Source: Intrasporangium oryzae NRRL B-24470 (GTDB lineage Bacteria; Actinomycetota; Actinomycetes; Actinomycetales; Dermatophilaceae). From it: a stretch of DNA of 64,000 bases. A model generated the notes under the pieces. That model ran no database searches, had not been told where the DNA came from, and worked only from the letters and a program-made list of their open reading frames with translations. The stretch lies in NCBI RefSeq assembly GCF_000576595.1, contig NZ_AWSA01000003.1:62001-126000 (forward strand), in the 5' to 3' direction. Shown in pieces: positions 60,903 through 64,000 of the stretch. Numbering within the stretch: the stretch's first letter is position 1; every line of letters begins with the position of its first letter. Position numbers and translations under genes: made by a program.

Positions 60903-60925
60903 GCTGACCATCCTGAGAGTTCAAG

Positions 60926-60940
60926 TTGACCTGAGGTCAA
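60926..60940. promoter_or_regulatory. TTGACC-TGA-GGTCAA palindrome
   Basis: A 15-base inverted repeat 24 bases before the oxidase start, with flanking AAG...CTT-like bases. The shape resembles MerR-type operators placed between -35 and -10. No MerR gene is in the window. Confidence 0.45.
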
Positions 60941-61019
60941 GGCTTTTCGCTGACATCAGGACGTCGAACGGGATGGGCTGATCTCGACACGGGCCGTATG
61001 CCGCCCAGCCGGGCCCCGC

Positions 61020-62333
61020 CTAGGTGCTCCTGCGACGAGGTCCGCGACGGGCGCGGACAGCAGGCGCCACGGTGAGCGCGCCGGCGAGAAGCGACGACAC
61101 TCGCGCCGCCACCGTCTCGACTGCTCCGTCGCCGACACCAGGGTGAGCTGCGCGATCCACCTCGTCGAGGGCACGGCCGAGGCCCTCCAGAGTCGACGTG
61201 ACCAGCTCGGTCGCACGCCTCTCCGGGAGTCGCCACGATCTGCCCTCGGCGACGAGGGCGCGAGTGTCGATCCTGTCCAGATCGGACTCGCCGTCGATGT
61301 CGAAACCGAACCGCCGCTGCGAGGTCGGGTGATGTAGGTGCATCGAGGTGTCGTAGGCCGGCGCCAGCCGCGCCGAGCCGTCGGGGAGCCGCAGGACCGA
61401 GATGTTCTTGGCGTGCATGTCCGTGTTGCCGATCGCGACGTTGAACGTGACGAGGCGCAGGAGGTCGTCCGGCTCGGCCCCCCCTGCTCGCAGGATCTCC
61501 GCTATGGCCGACAAGCTCGGGAGGGCGTTCCCGTACTGGAACTTGCGTGTCGGATCTGCGGTGCTGATGCTGAGGGCCTGTGCGGAGTCCTCTTGGTGAA
61601 CACGCCTGATGCGACCGCTCTCATCCGCCTTGCGGTCGTAGCGGGAGACCGCGATGGCTCGCACCCCGTCGACTGACAAGACGTGGGCGTCGACCGTCGT
61701 CAGACCGAGACTGCGCGCAAGCGCGAGAGCCAGCGCCTCGGTGTCGACCACGTCTGCAACCGGGCTCGTCTCCGGATGAGCGATCTTGAGGATCCACGTG
61801 GACGGCGCACCCCCGAGGCACCGGAGCCAGCCCACAGCATCCCGATGCAAGCCGATCTTCGGGATCATCCCCGCAAGCGAGATCGACTGGTTCCCCCGCA
61901 GGGTGTGGTCCGCCGGCGAGTGTCGATCTGCCTCCCGCAGCAGGGTGGCGACTTCCGGATCTGTGGCGCGCTCGTAGGAGCCCGTCCGGTCGGGAGCATC
62001 CTCAGCCAGGCCTTGGAAGACGAGCGCCCCGGCGGTGTCACGGCCGTATGCCGAGATGAGTCCGAAGGTGTCCTCAGGCGCGACCCCGGCAGAGAGTGCG
62101 TAGTTCGTGCGGGCGTTGCCCTCGGGCAGCAGACCATCGAGGAAGACGCGCACCCGAGCCGGATTCGCGCGAGTGCCGGGCGAGGTCACAGGGAGCAGGT
62201 GTGAGACGACTCGCGACTGCGAACCCCACCTGCCGTAGGCGGCGTCGCTCCACGTCCACCCGGGCCGGCCCCTGTGATCGGCGTGCAGGTCGGCGATGTG
62301 CGTGTCATAGAGCCAGACGGCAAGCGCCTGCAT
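61020..62333 (-). CDS. hipA: HipA-family serine/threonine kinase toxin
   Basis: A 437-residue kinase. ALAVWLYDTHIADLHADHRGRPGWTWSD starts the N-subdomain 1 typical of HipA, and LLPEGNARTNYALSAG follows. The ATP-binding loop is around SLAGMIPKIGL. The catalytic loop is TFNVAIGNTDMHAKNISVLRL (Asp of TDMHAKN), and LAPAYDTSMHLHHPTSQ carries the metal-binding Asp. HipA phosphorylates a translation factor or tRNA synthetase and slows growth. Its ATG shares a base with the stop of hipB, so it is coupled to its antitoxin. Confidence 0.93.
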   Translation of the reverse strand: MQALAVWLYDTHIADLHADHRGRPGWTWSDAAYGRWGSQSRVVSHLLPVTSPGTRANPARVRVFLDGLLPEGNARTNYALSAGVAPEDTFGLISAYGRDTAGALVFQGLAEDAPDRTGSYERATDPEVATLLREADRHSPADHTLRGNQSISLAGMIPKIGLHRDAVGWLRCLGGAPSTWILKIAHPETSPVADVVDTEALALALARSLGLTTVDAHVLSVDGVRAIAVSRYDRKADESGRIRRVHQEDSAQALSISTADPTRKFQYGNALPSLSAIAEILRAGGAEPDDLLRLVTFNVAIGNTDMHAKNISVLRLPDGSARLAPAYDTSMHLHHPTSQRRFGFDIDGESDLDRIDTRALVAEGRSWRLPERRATELVTSTLEGLGRALDEVDRAAHPGVGDGAVETVAARVSSLLAGALTVAPAVRARRGPRRRST

Positions 62334-62596
62334 CAGTTCTCCCGAGCTGTCCCATTGGAGCGCGTCTCGGCCGTCAGCGTCACTCCGTACAACCGGAGCA
62401 GAGCAAAGAGCCGGTCGGTGTAGAGGCTCGGCTTTCCGGACTCGATCTCGTAGAGGTATCGACGGGAGATACCGAGCCGCTCGGCAACCTCGTCCTGAGT
62501 CAGATCGCTGCTCGCTCGAACCTCGGCGAGGAAGGCGCCAAGATCCGTTGCGGAACGGATCCGCGCCCATGGTTCAGAGTGTTGTCGCTCCGGCAA
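62333..62596 (-). CDS. hipB: HipB-type XRE antitoxin
   Basis: An 87-residue DNA-binding antitoxin. The XRE helix-turn-helix is LGAFLAEVRASSDLTQDEVAERLGISRRYLYEIESGKPSLYTDRLFALLRLYG. It should bind HipA and repress the operon. AGGAGG lies 7 bases before a TTG start at 62596; TTG is unusual but better supported than any ATG in this frame. A consensus-like promoter with two ATATCCTC elements lies directly upstream. Confidence 0.9.
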   Translation of the reverse strand: MPERQHSEPWARIRSATDLGAFLAEVRASSDLTQDEVAERLGISRRYLYEIESGKPSLYTDRLFALLRLYGVTLTAETRSNGTAREN

Positions 62597-62610
62597 TGAA
62601 GAACCTCCTG

Positions 62611-62660
62611 AGGAGGGGATATCCTCTCCTCAAACTAACGGGCGAATATCCTCCCGTCAA
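62611..62660 (-). promoter_or_regulatory. hipBA promoter with two operator copies
   Basis: Minus-strand -35 TTGACG (62660-62655), 17 bases, -10 TAGTTT (62637-62632). ATATCCTC occurs at 62646-62653 (between -35 and -10) and at 62619-62626 (near the start point). The latter lies inside the near-palindrome GAGGGGATATCCTCTC. Known HipB operators are built from TATCC/GGATA halves. Confidence 0.7.
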
Positions 62661-62788
62661 TCGATTGGGAGCTTATGCTCCCGCTGTTCAGCAAGCCGCA
62701 CGACATCGACCGCGCCAACCGTTGGACGCAACCAGCAGGCGACGCCGCTACCCCTTCGCAGCGGCGCCGCCTGGTCTGATACCGACGG

Positions 62789-63280
62789 TTAGTCGGTGAG
62801 CTTCTTGGAGCGCAGGACGATCGTCACGTCCGGCGCCGCCTTGGTCCCGGCGGGCGGCGACTGTGAGACGACGACCCAGTTGCGGTCGACCACCAGCAGC
62901 CTGCCTTGGCCGGTGGCGTCCTCCTCGCTGAGGTTGTAGAAACCGGCGGCCTGCATCGTGTCCTGTGCGAGCTGGTGGTTGACGCCGACGACGTCGGGGA
63001 CCACGCCGAGCTGGGCCTGTGGCGCCGGGGCAGCGACCGCTCGCGTCTGTGATGCAGCCGGCGTGCCCTCCCCGGAGACGCTGGGCGCCGGCGCCTCAAC
63101 GGTTTCCGTCTCGGTGGCCACCACCGTGACGGTGGCGATCGGCGGTGTCGGAACGGCATCACCGCCGCACGATGTGAGCGACAGGACCCCGGCAGCGGCA
63201 GCCGCGATCGACGGCGCGCGCCACGAGCGAGCCGCACGCGTCATCGACGACGGCCTGCCTGCGCCGACGCCCCGCATCAT
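62789..63280 (-). CDS. Lipoprotein with one PASTA domain
   Basis: A 163-residue protein. A signal sequence ending AGVLSLTSCGG gives a lipobox, so the cysteine would be lipidated. A Pro/Thr/Glu/Ala-rich stretch (about 45-85) leads to a single PASTA-like domain: GVVPDVVGVNHQLAQDTMQAAGFYNLSEEDATG and VVSQSPPAGTKAAPDVTIVLRSKK. PASTA domains bind peptidoglycan fragments or beta-lactams. The ATG at 63280 overlaps the upstream gene's stop (ATGA); ATG at 63244 gives a more usual signal peptide. Confidence 0.82.
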   Translation of the reverse strand: MMRGVGAGRPSSMTRAARSWRAPSIAAAAAGVLSLTSCGGDAVPTPPIATVTVVATETETVEAPAPSVSGEGTPAASQTRAVAAPAPQAQLGVVPDVVGVNHQLAQDTMQAAGFYNLSEEDATGQGRLLVVDRNWVVVSQSPPAGTKAAPDVTIVLRSKKLTD

Positions 63281-63741
63281 CGGCGCGTCCAGTCGTTGCA
63301 GCCGCTCGACTTGAAGAACTTGTCGGTCTTGCGGATCGTAACGACCGAGCGACCGGAGCTGTTGTCGTTGTCGATGATGCTGTCGAGGCCGTCGCCCCCG
63401 TTGTTTCGCTCCCAGTAGCAGTTCCCCGAGGCGGGCGCGTCTGAGACGTAGGTTCCGGGCTTGACGTCGACGCCCACCTGGTAGACGCCGTCCCCGGCCA
63501 TGGCCACGGCGGGCGGAGGCGGCGGAGCGGTGACGGTCTTGACGGGCCCAGCGACCCCGACGGTGACAGTGGGCGCCGGCACCTCGACAGTCTGCGTCGG
63601 GCCGGCTGTCACCGTGGCCGTGACTGTCGGGGGGGCGGCACCCGAGACGGTCGGCGCGGCCTCCCCGCTGCTCCCGGCGGCGCCGATGGCGAGGGCGACG
63701 AACGCGGTGGCGCCGTACCCGATGACGTGCTTGCGATTCAT
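63277..63741 (-). CDS. Exported protein with a Pro/Thr/Val-rich stalk
   Basis: A 154-residue protein. The N-terminus MNRKHVIGYGATAFVALAIGAAGSS is a signal peptide or anchor. A stalk of repeated TVTV/APTV/PPPP units (about 30-82) leads to a compact domain: DGVYQVGVDVKPGTYVSDAPASGNCYWERNN and GRSVVTIRKTDKFFKSSGCNDW. The two cysteines probably form a disulfide. Similar domains occur in actinobacterial and phage-associated exported proteins; function unknown. AAGGAG precedes the ATG at 63741. Co-transcribed with the PASTA lipoprotein. Confidence 0.8.
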   Translation of the reverse strand: MNRKHVIGYGATAFVALAIGAAGSSGEAAPTVSGAAPPTVTATVTAGPTQTVEVPAPTVTVGVAGPVKTVTAPPPPPAVAMAGDGVYQVGVDVKPGTYVSDAPASGNCYWERNNGGDGLDSIIDNDNSSGRSVVTIRKTDKFFKSSGCNDWTRR

Positions 63742-63865
63742 GAGTTCTCCTTGTGTTTGCGGGCGCGCCAGGCACCCGTTCGTGGTGCGGCGGGGTTGGG
63801 CACCCGCGCCTGAACACGTGCTGGGCGGACCGGCCGCTCCCCCCAGGGCGACCGGCCCGCGTCTG

Positions 63866-64000
63866 TCAGGCAGCGCCGCTGGCGTGCCCGGTCTCGGGGG
63901 CGGGGTCAGCCGCGAGCTCTGCGGCTTCCATGGCGACGCCGGCAAGGGCGTCGAGGGCCTTCGACAGGTGCGACTGCACACCCGACTGCACGGTGTTGCA
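63866..64000 (-). CDS. 3' end of a gene cut by the window edge
   Basis: An open frame enters from the right edge on the minus strand and ends at 63866, giving 44 residues: QSGVQSHLSKALDALAGVAMEAAELAADP and a TGHASGAA end. It is Ala-rich and helical. Composition and lack of stops suggest real coding, but the piece is too short to identify. It lies about 125 bases upstream of the exported-protein gene on the same strand. Confidence 0.45.
   Translation of the reverse strand, partial: CNTVQSGVQSHLSKALDALAGVAMEAAELAADPAPETGHASGAA

Overview
The window is very GC-rich, almost gap-free actinobacterial chromosome. GTG starts are common, ATGA stop/start overlaps are frequent, and Shine-Dalgarno sequences of the AGGAGG type are visible. 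The gene families (mycobacterial-type UdgB, DUF2630, DUF2510, a TmsA/TmsB pair for 10-methyl branched fatty acids, ECF41 and ECF42 sigma factors) point to Micrococcales or a close relative. Intrasporangiaceae is my guess from gene style and is not proven by anything here. I saw no rRNA, tRNA, CRISPR array, complete IS element or prophage.

Layout. 35-8024: APC permease, acetyltransferase, RelA/SpoT-type synthetase, a DGPF/ECF42 sigma module, DinB-like protein, LysE exporter, SGNH hydrolase. 8144-11440: a decayed inositol-phosphatase remnant and tmsA-tmsB. 11508-16748: hemerythrin-like protein, CsoR/CstR-type repressor with its own operator, YnfA, VOC protein, a 71-residue HTH protein with a doubled operator, lipase, methyltransferase/DedA pair, flavodoxin. 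16849-25055: hydrolase, a second ECF42/DGPF module, PAP2 and HAD phosphatases, M29 aminopeptidase, META-domain protein, UdgB. 25120-30198: two further ECF modules, one with a divergent lipoprotein and one ECF41-like with a VOC gene, plus a secreted HNH-type nuclease. 30251-35407: a His-rich DUF4396 protein and a 49-residue membrane protein behind a second CsoR-type operator, patatin, NAT, an inositol-phosphatase family enzyme, and an exported protein of unknown role. 35554-49767: XRE regulator, double acetyltransferase, SPFH protein, two DUF2510 proteins, a CopD-CtaG fusion co-transcribed with an HTH-membrane fusion, hemerythrin with a Lys/Ala-rich tail, M20 hydrolase, ferric-reductase-like flavoprotein. 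50009-64000: MFS exporter, two zinc alcohol dehydrogenases, an orphan membrane protein of visibly lower GC, VapBC and HipBA toxin-antitoxin pairs, cupin, berberine-bridge-type oxidase, a PASTA-containing lipoprotein, and a gene cut by the window end.

Two threads tie the region together. First, four ECF sigma genes sit next to promoters that can be read by eye: TGTCGA-N15-TTCGT before both DGPF genes, a divergent pair of TGAACC-N16-CGTC, and a head-on pair of TGTCACA-N16-CGTC. Each therefore looks like a self-contained, autoregulated circuit. Second, the heptamer GGCATAC/GTATGCC occurs about 43 times by hand count, far more than base composition would give. Between genes it builds terminator-like hairpins, mostly at convergent junctions. 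Inside genes it appears in several reading frames. This is the strongest structure in the window that ordinary gene annotation does not explain.
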